In this document: positions 55,179 through 64,000 of the stretch, in pieces | Numbering within the stretch: position 1 is the first letter of the stretch | Layout: every line of letters starts with the position of its first letter | Source: Aralia elata | Lineage: Eukaryota; Streptophyta; Magnoliopsida; Apiales; Araliaceae | Reading direction: 5' to 3' | Assembly: GCA_034770075.1 (NCBI GenBank) | Contig: JAVJAP010000351.1 | Span: 434,001-498,000 of the forward strand | Length of the DNA stretch: 64,000 nucleotides | Position numbers and translations under genes: made by a program | Notes under the pieces: model-generated | Database searches by the model: none | Seen by the model: only the letters and a program-made list of their open reading frames with translations | Told to the model about the DNA's origin: nothing

Positions 55179-56564
55179 GATATAGGAATAACCCTTCCCT
55201 AAACTATTTAGGATTAGGGTTTCTATTATAATTAAATTCCTTTAATTAATTATGCTCCTAATACAATTACGAATTCATGAGAGAGTACTTCTATTAATTA
55301 ATTCTCAATCACTATTATGAACTAAATAATAGTAATAGTAATAATAATAAGACTCTTCTTATTAATTTATATTTAATATTTCCAAAATATTAAATAATAA
55401 ATATTAAGCTATTTAATTTATTCTATCTCCATAGACTAAATTAAATACACTTAACTTATTATTACAATTATGTCATTTACTTCTTAAATAAATATTTTTC
55501 TTTTGCGGTGTGACCCTTTAGGTTCTCCATAATAAACCGGTTGTGAATAAATCAATTAGAACAATTCTAATCTTATTTAAATAAATAAATTAAACTATTT
55601 AATTTATTTAAATAAATAATATTTATTCTACAATAAAGGTAAGGCCCCTTAGCGATCAACGACTTTCCAGATAATATAGATTTCAACATTAACCACAAAA
55701 AAATCTTTTCAGTGAATAGTTACCGTACAATTCAATCCTTCTACCATTCAATGTCCCAATTAAATATAAGACATGGGTTTACTGTCAAGTCTTATTTTAT
55801 TTAATTATATGTATTTCGATTCCCATTGCACAACTCTAAATAATGAAAATTAGAAACTCCTTTCTAATTTCATTCTGCCTTGGCCAAGGACTACTGAGGT
55901 GTTATTTATCGAATCACATAGGACATTCACATCTTTTACTAAACGTGGTAGATTCTTTGTTGATCATTCACCTATCTCCATGCACGACTTATTATACCCA
56001 ATCATACCCTTTGATATACCCCAAAGGTCTTAAGGGACATGTCAAAGTATAACTCATCATACACAAGATACTATGATAATCTCAAGTCCAAGGATCACTT
56101 GTACTACTATCACTAGAAGAATTCCTATTGACAGGCGAGTAAAATTCCATTAGGTATTCCTTAGCGAGCCACGTTCAGTGAACTTATTCTCCAATAAGCA
56201 CCTACACACTTGCTTTAATGTCTCCACATAAATAATTATGAGATCAATCATCCTCTTCCTAAGATCAAGCAACGTATGTACAAATCTACCTGGATTCATT
56301 ATCCCCTTTTTAGTAATACAACGATTAGGAACGATTTTAGTTTGTGAGCTATCTAGAATTTAGATCTCATTAGCATGATCATCATCATGATTCTAAAAGT
56401 ATTGCTCAAAACTATGGGTTTATCACATTTAATTTAACAGCACTATGTAGATAATATAAAATGCCTTTTAAGAAAATCAATTCTTTTATTAATAAATGAA
56501 TAAGATTACAAAGTATATGCTACATCATATCAAATATGATTGGCTTGTGTGCATACTACTTTCA

Positions 56565-56578
56565 ATCTCCCACTTGCA
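56565..56578 (-). other. polypurine tract of copia D
   Basis: Minus-strand GTGCAAGTGGGAGA between the RNase H stop and the LTR start TGAAAGTAG, the usual copia arrangement. Confidence 0.85.
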
Positions 56579-57098
56579 CTAAAGCCAATCGCCATGGTAT
56601 TTAATACCCATCTTCTCTAAGTGACGATCAAACTACTGTTGTGTTAAAGCTTTAGTAAATGGATCTGCAATGTTGTCTTGAGAGTCTACACGCTCCAGGG
56701 TGACATCTCCTCTTTCAATGATCTCTCTAATCAAATGAAACTGCCGCAACACGTGTTTGGATTTCTGATAAGACCTGAGTTCCTTAGCCTACGCAACAAC
56801 TCTGTTGTTGCCACAGAATAAAGGTACGGCTCCTCTAATGCTAGGAACCACTCCAAGTTCAGTTATGAACTTCTTCATCCAAACAGCTTCCTTTGCAGCT
56901 TCACTTGCAGCTATGTACTCTGCCTCTGTCACTGAATCAGCAACTGTTTGCTGCTTGGAACTTTTCTAACTCACTGCGCCACCATTTAAGGTAAACACGT
57001 ACCCTGAAACGGATTTACTGTCATCTTGGTCCGTTTAAAAACTTGAGTCTGTATAGCCCTCTAATTTCAATTCAGACCCACCGTAGACTAGAAATACA
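56579..57098 (-). pseudogene. pol: copia D RNase H
   Basis: Minus-strand reading: GYTDSSF, DDSKSVSGYVFTLNGGAVS, SVTEAEYIAASEAAKEAVWM, QKSKHVLRQFHLIREIIERG, DNIADPFTK and FDRHLEKMGIKYHGDWL before the stop at 56579. In-frame stops occur at four places where the family has Gln or Trp, and a one-base shift near 57098 separates it from the RT tail. It would not work as is. Confidence 0.85.
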
Positions 57099-57417
57099 TC
57101 CTAGTTCTTCTCAAGTACTTTAGGATATTTTTCACTGTCTTCCAGTACTCTTCTCCTAGATTCGACTGATATCTGCTTGTTACACTAAGTGCATGAGCGA
57201 CATCTGGTCTAGTACATATCATACCGTACATGATAGATCCTATTGCGGAAGCATAAGGAATCTTACTCATACGGTCTCTCTCCTCAGGTGTCTTTGGGGC
57301 CTGTTTCTTTGAGAGATATATTCCATGGCTCATCGGCATGAGACCTCTTTTGGAATCTTCCATGCTAAACTTCTTTAGCATCGAGTCAATGTACTTTCCT
57401 TGGGTCCGCAAGATACT
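57099..57417 (-). pseudogene. pol: C-terminal end of copia D reverse transcriptase
   Basis: Part of an open frame (57088-57585). KYIDSMLKKFSMEDSKRGLM then IPYASAIGSIMYGMICTRPD and ILKYLRRTR are the conserved region linking RT to RNase H in copia. Its upstream side is fused directly to gag at about 57417, so catalytic RT, integrase and protease are missing. Confidence 0.85.
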
Positions 57418-57838
57418 CCTTGCAGTTCCTCTTTCAGTGTCCCGGCTTATTCCAATGGTAGCAAATTCCTTTGCTATCTGGATCAGGTTTCTTTTTATCC
57501 TTTCTCTTCGCCTTACCCTTAGCCTTCTTGTTTTTCTTCTTTTCAGAAGATACCTTGGGCCTCTTCCTTTTCTTGGAAGAATCATCCACTAGTAAGACTT
57601 GGTTCTTGTTGGATGAGAAGTGACCTTTAGCAGTTTTCAGCATGTTAAGTAACTCAGGCAAACTGACGTCCAACTTATTCATGTGAAAATTCACAACAAA
57701 TTGTGAGAAGGTATCCGGGAGTGACTGCAAGATCAAATCTTGGCTTAACTCCCCATCCATCACGAACCCTAGTTGTCCAAGTTATTCAATCAGATTGATC
57801 ATCTTAAGGACATGAGTCTCAACAGCAGTGCCCTCGGT
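57418..57838 (-). pseudogene. gag: copia D gag, C-terminal part
   Basis: Minus-strand reading with LFRSRMTEGTAVETHVLKMI, MDGELSQDLILQSLPDTFSQ, FVVNFHMNKLDVSLPELLNM and a Lys-rich stretch, then the zinc knuckle CYHWNKPGH with a stop in it before KRNC. One further stop is near 57784 (Gln place). The N-terminal half of gag is missing: upstream (to the right) the sequence turns into a short tandem repeat. Fusion to RT follows the knuckle. Confidence 0.85.
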
Positions 57839-57912
57839 CATACGAGATCGGAAGAGCTCCTTAAATAAATACGAGATCGATCATACGAGATCGGTCATAC
57901 GAGATCGGTCAT
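57836..57912. repeat. 14-bp tandem repeat with adapter-like words
   Basis: Copies of CATACGAGATCGGT at 57882 and 57896, an altered one before them (ATACGAGATCGATC) and a matching word in gag coding sequence at 57839-57857, which reads CATACGAGATCGGAAGAGC. The last includes the 13-mer AGATCGGAAGAGC (57845-57857). In gag this word encodes part of LFRSRMTEG, so it may be native and have been expanded by slippage. Confidence 0.75.
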
Positions 57913-58124
57913 AGTGAGTTTGACATTTTTAAATTCTGCATGTGAAAATAGACAACATTTTAGCATTCATTCATTTAATTAATTACCAAAATAAATTAGG
58001 TCTTTATTTAAATTGGTATCTCCCACTATTTTCATCAAACTCTATTACCCTCATTATATAGTTTGGCAAATCTAATTAAAGATTTGCTAGTGAGATTAAG
58101 GATCTCATTTCAAATGTATATAGC

Positions 58125-58420
58125 CTTGTGTGTGCACAACAAACTATATATAAATAAATAGGTAGACAACTATTGTCAATTACATCACTATGTAACTTCT
58201 TATATTTTGCCTCTTAGATTATAATGGTCAAGTGTGTGCACATCCGAATTAAAATAATCTAAGTTAAGTCCAACCTAGCACTTCCATATATGTAAAGAGA
58301 AAAAGACCGCTCTTGTGTGTGCACAACAAAGCAGTAATGTTCAATTCCTTAATAAGCATCAAATGTGATAAAACAACATCTTAAATATTTAATACTCGCC
58401 TTGTGTGTGCACAACAAACT
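58125..58420. repeat. four dispersed copies of a TGTGTGCACAACAAA word
   Basis: Core CTTGTGTGTGCACAACAAA(C/G), the second copy altered (AAGTGTGTGCACATCCG). Spacing is about 85-100 bases. The core TGTGCACA is palindromic. Confidence 0.85.
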
Positions 58421-59365
58421 CATATTAAATATTTAATACTCTATTGCTTTACCATACTAGAAGGTGACGTTCGATATTCCTAATATCTTTGAACGCTTAG
58501 GACTTAATATTATTTCTTTGAGGGGTTTATTATTATTAGTCTCATCTTGTTTAGCGCGCATGCACATATATATATAAAATACGCGTCATATTATTTTACA
58601 TGCGAAGCATGTTGGATAATATATAATATATATATATATATAGTAAGCATGCACATATAGAATACTATATTCTACCCGGATTGATTATGGACTTTTATTC
58701 TAGTTTGGTTCACTAGAGCCACTAAGTGAACCAAAAGGTCAAACCTAAGGTGCAAGAATTAAATTTATATATAACTATTACATTTAAACTCGGGCTTCAT
58801 TACAAACGGGTCTTCAAGCGCTCCTTGCTCCTTTGTCTCCAATTCTTCAAAATTAATTCTAACTAGTCCTATTACAAAAACTATTTACAATAAATAGAAA
58901 CCTTGATCAGTAGTCAAGGGCAAGTACATAGGAGGGAGATAGAATTTACATTAAGAAAAAATTAGAGAAGACGAGGTACGCAGACCCCATTTATAAAACA
59001 CATACATTCAATCATCTACTAAAATAAATCCAATCACACATTGGTCAATAGTCCATAATCAATCCCTATTTATTATCATACATATCTCTATATGTATCAA
59101 AAAATAACATTCATCTCATGAATAATAAAACCATTCCATATATGCATTGATATCAATTAATGGGCAAAAGTTTTGCTTATATTTAGTTTTGAAACAAAAT
59201 AAACTCTTTTATTTTAATCAAAAACCAAATCCAAATTAAACTCCTTTAATTTTAGCAATCTGAAATCTTATTCCAGATAAAATAAACATCTTTATTTTAA
59301 ACTTTTATCAATTAAATAAACCATTTATGTTAATTGAGAAAAACAAAAAAAATTCAAACTCTGCA

Positions 59366-59500
59366 CACCGGCGCGGCCGGGCTCCAAATTGAACTAGGAG
59401 CGGCGCGGCCGCGCTGCACCCCCAGAAACGTTTTCTGGGTTAGGGCGCGGCCGCGCTCCAGAATGAACTGGAAGCGGCGCGGCCGCGCCGCGACGCAGAT
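59366..59500. repeat. GC-rich GCGCGGCCGCGC palindrome cluster in the D leader
   Basis: GGCGCGGCCGGGC, GGCGCGGCCGCGC (twice) and GGGCGCGGCCGCGC, spaced about 30-50 bases with CTCCA(A/G)A(A/T)TGAACT-type linkers. Between them is the hairpin CCCAGAAA-CGT-TTTCTGGG. Strong contrast to the AT-rich surroundings. Confidence 0.9.
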
Positions 59501-59586
59501 TCAGAAAAAAATTTCAGCCCAAAAATCCGATCATATCGCATATCAATTCATACATGAAATCATCAAAATCAATAATTAACACAAGG

Positions 59587-59603
59587 ATTAGGCTCTGATA
59601 CCA
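59587..59603 (-). other. primer-binding site of copia D
   Basis: Minus-strand TGGTATCAGAGCCTAAT, one base from the LTR end. Confidence 0.85.
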
Positions 59604-59604
59604 C

Positions 59605-61425
59605 TGTTAGGTTTGTACATAACGCAATCATGCAATCAAATTACATAAATAGGGCGGAAGCGTGATAAAACGAATTTTAAAAATTTTAATACAAACCATC
59701 AGCATGATCTATCCTTGTGTTCAATTATCAATTAAACGAAAGAGAAAGAGAATAATAATTTATACCCTCGTAGATCAAAGTTTCTTCGGGTACAAGTTCA
59801 ACTCCTAGTCCTTCGTGTTCTCCTCGAATTTCACCGATGAGATTCCTTCCTTTGATCAACGTTAGTCACCCAAGTGTTTGGCCTCTAGAGGTGATCCACA
59901 AAGGAAGAATAGGTATTCAAGAAGTTGGGTATTGGCAAAACCCTAGTTTGTATCTCTATAGAAATTGTAAGTACTCTCCACAATCTCATGCAAGAGTGTG
60001 TAACCCCAATCTATGATAAGACTCCTCTTATTTATAGATGTAGGAATAACCCTTCCCTAAACTATTTAGGATTATGGTTTCTATTATAATTAAATTCCTT
60101 TAATTAATTATGCTCCTAATCCAATTAGGAATTCATGAGAGAGTACTTCTATTAATTAATTCTCAATCACTATTAGGAACTAAATAATAGTAATAGTAAT
60201 AATAATAAAAAGACTCTTCTTATTAATTTATATTTAATATTTCCAAAATATTAAATAATAAATATTAAACTATTTAATTTATTCTATCTCCATAGACTAA
60301 ATTAAATACACTTAACTTATTATTATAATTATGTCATTTACTTCTTAAATAAATATTTTCCTTTTGCGGTGTGACCCTTTAGGTTCTCCATATTAAACCG
60401 GCTGTGAATAAATCAATTAGAACAATTCTAATCTTATTTAAATAAATAAATTAAACTATTTAATTTATTTAAATAAATAATATTTATTCTACAATAAGGG
60501 TAAGCCCCTTAGCGATCAACGACTTTCCAGATAATATAGATTTTAACATTAATCACAAAAGAATCTTTGAGTGAATAGTTACCGTTCAATTCAATCCTTC
60601 TACCATTCAATGTCCCAATTAAATATAAGACATGGGTTTACTATCAAGTCTTATTTTATTTAATTATATGTATTTCGATTCCCAAATGCACAACTCTAAA
60701 TAATGAAAATTAGAAACTCCTTTCTAATTTCATTCTGCCTTGGCCAAGGACTACTGAGTTGTCATTTATCGAATCACATAGGATATTCACATCTTTTACT
60801 AGACGTGGTAGATTCTTTGTTGATCATTCACCTATCTGCATGCACGACTTATTATACCCAATCATACCCTTTGATATACCCCAAAGGTCTTAAGGGACAT
60901 GTCAAAGTATAACTCATCATGCACAAGATACTATGATAATCTCAAGTCCAAGGATCACTTGTACTAATATCACTAGAGGAATTCCTATTGACAGGCGAGT
61001 AAAATTCCATTAGGTATTCCTTAGCGAGCCACGTTCAGTGAACTTATTCTCCAATAAGAACCTATATACTTGCTTTAATGTCTCCACACAAATGATTATG
61101 AGATCAATCATCCTCTTCCTAAGAGCAAGCAACGTATGTATTAATCTATCCGGATTCACTAATCCCCCTTTTAGTAATCCAACGATTAGGAACGATTTTA
61201 GTTTGTAAGCTATTTAGAATTTAGATCTCATTAGCATGATCATCATCATGATTCTAAAAGCATTGCTCAAAACTATGGGTTTATCACATTTAATATAACA
61301 GCACTATGTAGATAATATAAAATGCCTTTTAAGAAAATCAATTCTTTTATTAATAAATGAATAAGATTACAAAGTATATGTTACATCATATCAAATATGA
61401 TTGGCTTGTGTGCATACTACTTTCA
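59605..61425 (-). mobile_element. 5' LTR of copia D
   Basis: 1821 bp, uninterrupted, TGTTAGGTTTGTACAT to CATACTACTTTCA. The sequence at 59866-59885 (GTTAGTCACCCAAGTG) shows the undisturbed site corresponding to the F insertion in the other LTR. TATA-like box at 60029-60036 on the minus strand. Confidence 0.85.
60029..60036 (-). promoter_or_regulatory. TATA-like box in the 5' LTR of D
   Basis: Minus-strand CTATAAATAAGAGGAGTC. It would drive transcription leftward through the leader and gag. Confidence 0.5.
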
Positions 61426-62056
61426 AGTTGATTCTTTAGTAGATGAAAAGAAGGAAATTGAAAAGGAGTCATCTTGTCAAGAAGAAAAGGTTTTGATTGC
61501 AAAAAATGATTATCTTGAAAATTACAACAAGATTCTTTTTAACAAGGTGACTTACTTGAATAATGAAGTTGGAAAATTGACTAATGAACTAAAAATGCAA
61601 GACGTATGTATTGATGCATTTAGTGATACACCTTTGTGTAAATCTGTTCCTACTGATAAACTTCAAAAGGAAGTAGATTCACTAAAACTATCTCTTGCTA
61701 GATTTGTCCAAGGTGAAGAAAACCTAACTGTTATGTTGGGAAAGCAAAGACCTAATTTTGATAGACAAGGAATAGGTTATAATCCCACTCGTAAAACTGG
61801 GAATATGCATATGCTTAAATCCAAGTCACGTTTCAAATTGAATTATTGTTCTCCTTTCACAACATGTAAAAGTTGTGGTATTAAAGGACACTTGTATATA
61901 AATTGTTCTAAGAAAAGGAAGATTAAAAAGGTGTGGATTAAAAAGGGAGATCTATGTGCAAGTCAAGGTTCTACTTGGGTATTGGATACCGGTTGTAGTT
62001 CTCACATATGCAATCCAATGCAGAGACTAAGCAGAAGTAGAAAGCTAAACAAATAG
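61426..62056 (+). pseudogene. gag-pol: copia E gag C-terminus and protease start
   Basis: Continuation of 49364-50505 after element D. 61426-61720 is a Lys/Glu-rich helical stretch (EVDSLVDEKKEIEKES, LTNELKMQDVCID). A second zinc-knuckle-like CKSCGIKGHLYINC lies near 61866-61907, and the copia protease active-site segment WVLDTGCSSHICN near 61977-62015. The frame ends at a stop at 62054. Confidence 0.85.
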
Positions 62057-62700
62057 TAAGTAATCTTATGTGTGGGAATGGAGCAAAGGTTGCTGCATTA
62101 ACCATAGGAACTTATAGTTTAGCATAGCCTACGGGCAAGTCTATTAAGTTAATAAGTTGTTATTATGTTCCTGTTCTCATTAGAAACATTATTTCTTTCC
62201 GTTGTTGGACAATGAAGGTTCTGGTATTATATTTAAGAATAATTGTTGTTCTATTTATAATGATAATGTTTTGTTTAAAACTGGAAGATTACTTGATAGA
62301 CTTTGTATACTTGACTTACATGAAAAATAATTTTACAAATTAAACAAACTAGTAAAAGAAAAAGGAGATGGTCATTCAAAGAGTTAAATGTGTGTATTTG
62401 ATAAAATACAAGTCTAAATCATTTGAAATGTTCAAAGAGTTCAGAAGTGAAACATATTGACAAAGTATTAAGTTTCTTTGATCAGATCGAGGAAGGAATA
62501 CTTGTGCAATAAGTTTGTAGATCATCTCAAAATGATCTTTTCTCATAATGGACACCTCCTGATACCTTTACTCAACTTTTTAGTATTAGTTGCATGCTTC
62601 TTAGGAGATCTCCCTTTTAGTAATGAAGACCGAGAAGATGATGATGCATGTATTGGACTAAACCTCCTAGTGGTTAAACCCACTTAGAAGTGACATTTGG
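62057..62700 (+). pseudogene. pol: copia E GAG-pre-integrase and integrase start, degenerate
   Basis: Pieces in changing frames: VCGNGAKVAALTIGTYSLA-like near 62070-62125, SCYYVPVLIRNIISFRCW near 62155-62210 and NCCSIYNDNVLFKTGRLLDR near 62245-62300, all from the region between protease and integrase. Then YLIKYKSKSFEMFKEFRSE near 62395-62450 and EYLCNKFVDHLK near 62496-62530 from the integrase core. Many stops and shifts. Similarity fades near 62700; RT and RNase H are absent from the window. Confidence 0.7.
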
Positions 62701-63817
62701 TGGAGAAGCAGACTAAGAAATGAAAATCACAAAAAGATTATACTTAGCTCGCATACAACTTTTGTTTAAAAAATTATAAAAAATTAAAATTTGTACCTTA
62801 AATTCGAAATTGTGACCGCTCTGTTTTCGCCTATATTACTTATTCAAATTACCCCTCTAATTGAGTTATGATTTCCTAATTTTTTCAATCCCTAGACGAA
62901 AGAAAGTAGCAGCCGTCCATAAAAGTTCTAGATCATTTTGGAGTTGTTTATGTCTAATTAGAACTATCTTAATATCTATACATATATATGGAGGGTAACA
63001 AAGTACTTACACACCATCCGTTAACTTTTGTTAATGCTATTACTAGTGGAGTGAGAGTATGCTATGTTTTTGAAACTACAGATGGTCGAAAGTTCACCTT
63101 TAAACTACAAGTGACTATAAGTAACTTTGAGTAAATCATAGATGGTTATTTGCAATTTACTATGTTAAATTTAATATAAGAAAATGATATATATAGCGAA
63201 ACTTTACATTGACTTTTTAATTGTAGTTGCATAGATAAAAATTAATGGTAACCTTTTTAGATGGATATGTAATAAGTGAGGCTCCTTAGTAAATTTCATA
63301 CATTGATATGTTTCGTAATTGTAATTTGACATAAATTTGTCGTAATATATAATATGATTCTAAAATATATAATGACAAATTTATATTAATACTAAATAAT
63401 GACATATCTGAATACATGATATAGAAAAAAATAAATAAGAACTCACTAATATATGATGATAAATTTATATTATTATTACATTTTATAACTTATAGTTTAT
63501 GCACTAATCAAAAGTTCAAATTAGTCGTGAATATAAATCATTTCCTAATTCGTTATGGAGAATGCTGTGGAGATTATACATAAAAAGCATTATGTATAAT
63601 TTGTATAAAAGAAGAAAAAAAATAAAAAATGAGGCCTATCATCAAATATTTTACACATTTTCATGATAAATAAGTCTTATATATAGTATATAATTTTTTA
63701 TTTATAATCTGTACGCAAAAAATATTATTCATTCGTCATGTACCCTTCCACTCAACAGAGAAAAAAGTAAACGAGCAATAAGAGAGCTGACTGTTTGTCT
63801 AACAACTCTCCAAAATT

Positions 63818-63836
63818 GCGCGTCTTCGTGACGCGC
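63818..63836. repeat. perfect short hairpin
   Basis: GCGCGTC-TTCGT-GACGCGC, 7-bp arms. No T tract follows, and the genome is eukaryotic, so it is not called a terminator. Confidence 0.85.
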
Positions 63837-63984
63837 CGTCCCAAATACGTCAACCTCGGAAAGGGCGGGGAGCAGCCTCATTTCTTCCCCCAATTTAAAA
63901 TTCTCCCCCTTTCTCTCTCTCTCTCTGTACAGATATATATGTATATATAAATATTTGTATATGATTGAATCTATCATATTTCTA

Positions 63985-64000
63985 ATATATATATATATAT
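63985..64000. repeat. TA microsatellite at the window edge
   Basis: Run of alternating TA reaching the last base; its full length is unknown. Confidence 0.9.

Larger units (their letters stand above)
50506..56564 (-). mobile_element. 3' LTR of copia D, split by LTR F
   Basis: Parts 50506-50771 and 55008-56564 match 59605-61425 in order: TGTTAGGTTTGTA terminus, CATACTACTTTCA terminus. TATA-like box at 55171-55178 on the minus strand. A plus-strand 69-codon frame at 55843-56052 is matched at 60703-60912 in the other LTR; it is antisense to the element and probably chance. Confidence 0.85.
57913..59586 (-). other. leader of copia D, no coding region
   Basis: About 1.7 kb of AT-rich sequence between the primer-binding site and gag remnant. 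It holds four dispersed copies of CTTGTGTGTGCACAACAAA (near 58127, 58228, 58312, 58400), TA-rich tracts at 58565-58640 and a GC-rich palindrome cluster at 59366-59500. Confidence 0.7.
50506..61425 (-). mobile_element. copia element D, internally deleted
   Basis: Minus-strand element with 5' LTR 59605-61425 (1821 bp), primer-binding site 59587-59603, interior 56565-59604 and 3' LTR 50506-56564 (1818 bp once LTR F is removed). It lies inside gag of E. No clear 5-bp target duplication is seen: AGT or AAGT is shared at most. The interior has gag joined directly to the end of RT and to RNase H, without protease and integrase, so D was non-autonomous. Confidence 0.85.
62701..64000. other. AT-rich sequence without recognised gene
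   Basis: No frame resembles a known protein. Notable only near the right edge: a hairpin (63818-63836), a CT-rich tract (63900-63925) and a TA microsatellite running off the window (63985-64000). Confidence 0.5.

Noticed and set aside
55843..56052. 69-codon frame repeated at 60703-60912
   Set aside because: Same place in the two LTRs of D, antisense to transcription. The match is explained by LTR duplication. A function is not excluded but nothing supports it.
57338..57592. 84-codon plus-strand frame with hydrophobic segments
   Set aside because: It is the reverse complement of the copia D gag/RT remnant; the membrane-like look comes from antisense Lys codons.
63818..63836. Bacterial-type terminator
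   Set aside because: The hairpin has no following T tract and the window is plant nuclear DNA.
63729..63977. 82-codon minus-strand frame at the right edge
   Set aside because: Runs through the CT tract and TA microsatellite, giving low-complexity residues; no family recognised.

Overview
The window is nuclear DNA of a flowering plant, most likely a eudicot. It is AT-rich intergenic or heterochromatic sequence made almost entirely of LTR retrotransposons of the plant-specific Ogre/Tat, Tekay-type chromovirus, Athila and Ty1/copia lineages. No intact host gene, tRNA, rRNA or CRISPR array was found. The species cannot be named from the sequence.

Layout. 1-8098: 5' part of a minus-strand Ogre/Tat-like element (LTR 6144-8098, primer-binding site beside it, leader full of tandem repeats, including a 35/70/140-bp higher-order minisatellite at 200-2266). 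8101-8720: broken copia gag. 8721-10720: pieces of a copia LTR and a gypsy LTR, both minus strand. 10721-11689: short tandem repeats. 11690-42826: a nested and then tandemly multiplied block. A decayed Ulp1-like coding fragment was entered by solo LTR C (TSD ATTTC). C was entered by element B (minus strand, no coding capacity, TSD AGGCT). The 5' LTR of B was entered by a Tekay-type chromovirus A (TSD TCAAT). A stretch running from inside the 5' LTR of A to the Ulp1-like flank was then tandemly multiplied to three units, and in two of them A collapsed by LTR-LTR recombination. The third unit keeps the A internal region: an extra coiled-coil ORF, gag, protease, RT, RNase H, integrase and chromodomain, broken by two stop codons. 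42826-47916: degenerate Athila element cut off in RNase H. 47917-62700: copia element E (LTR, gag, protease, start of integrase), its gag split by minus-strand copia D (50506-61425), one LTR of which is split by the 4.2-kb solo LTR F (TSD GGACC). 62700-64000: AT-rich sequence without a recognised gene. A CT-rich tract and hairpin near the right edge could belong to the upstream region of a gene outside the window.

How the parts relate. A could once have supplied proteins to B: B has no proteins but shares with A a polypurine/leader segment, a primer-binding site and a GC-rich palindrome cluster. The chromovirus LTRs A, B, C and F share a suggested gene structure: a splice-donor-like site early in the LTR and an acceptor-like site preceded by a conserved CTCATTCTTGCA-type motif late in it. 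In A, B and F a GC-rich palindromic cluster lies between the two.

Limits. Domain calls are by eye from translated motifs. Identities, ages and repeat boundaries were not computed. Boundaries given to the base rest on TG/CA termini plus matching target-site duplications where stated; others are approximate.
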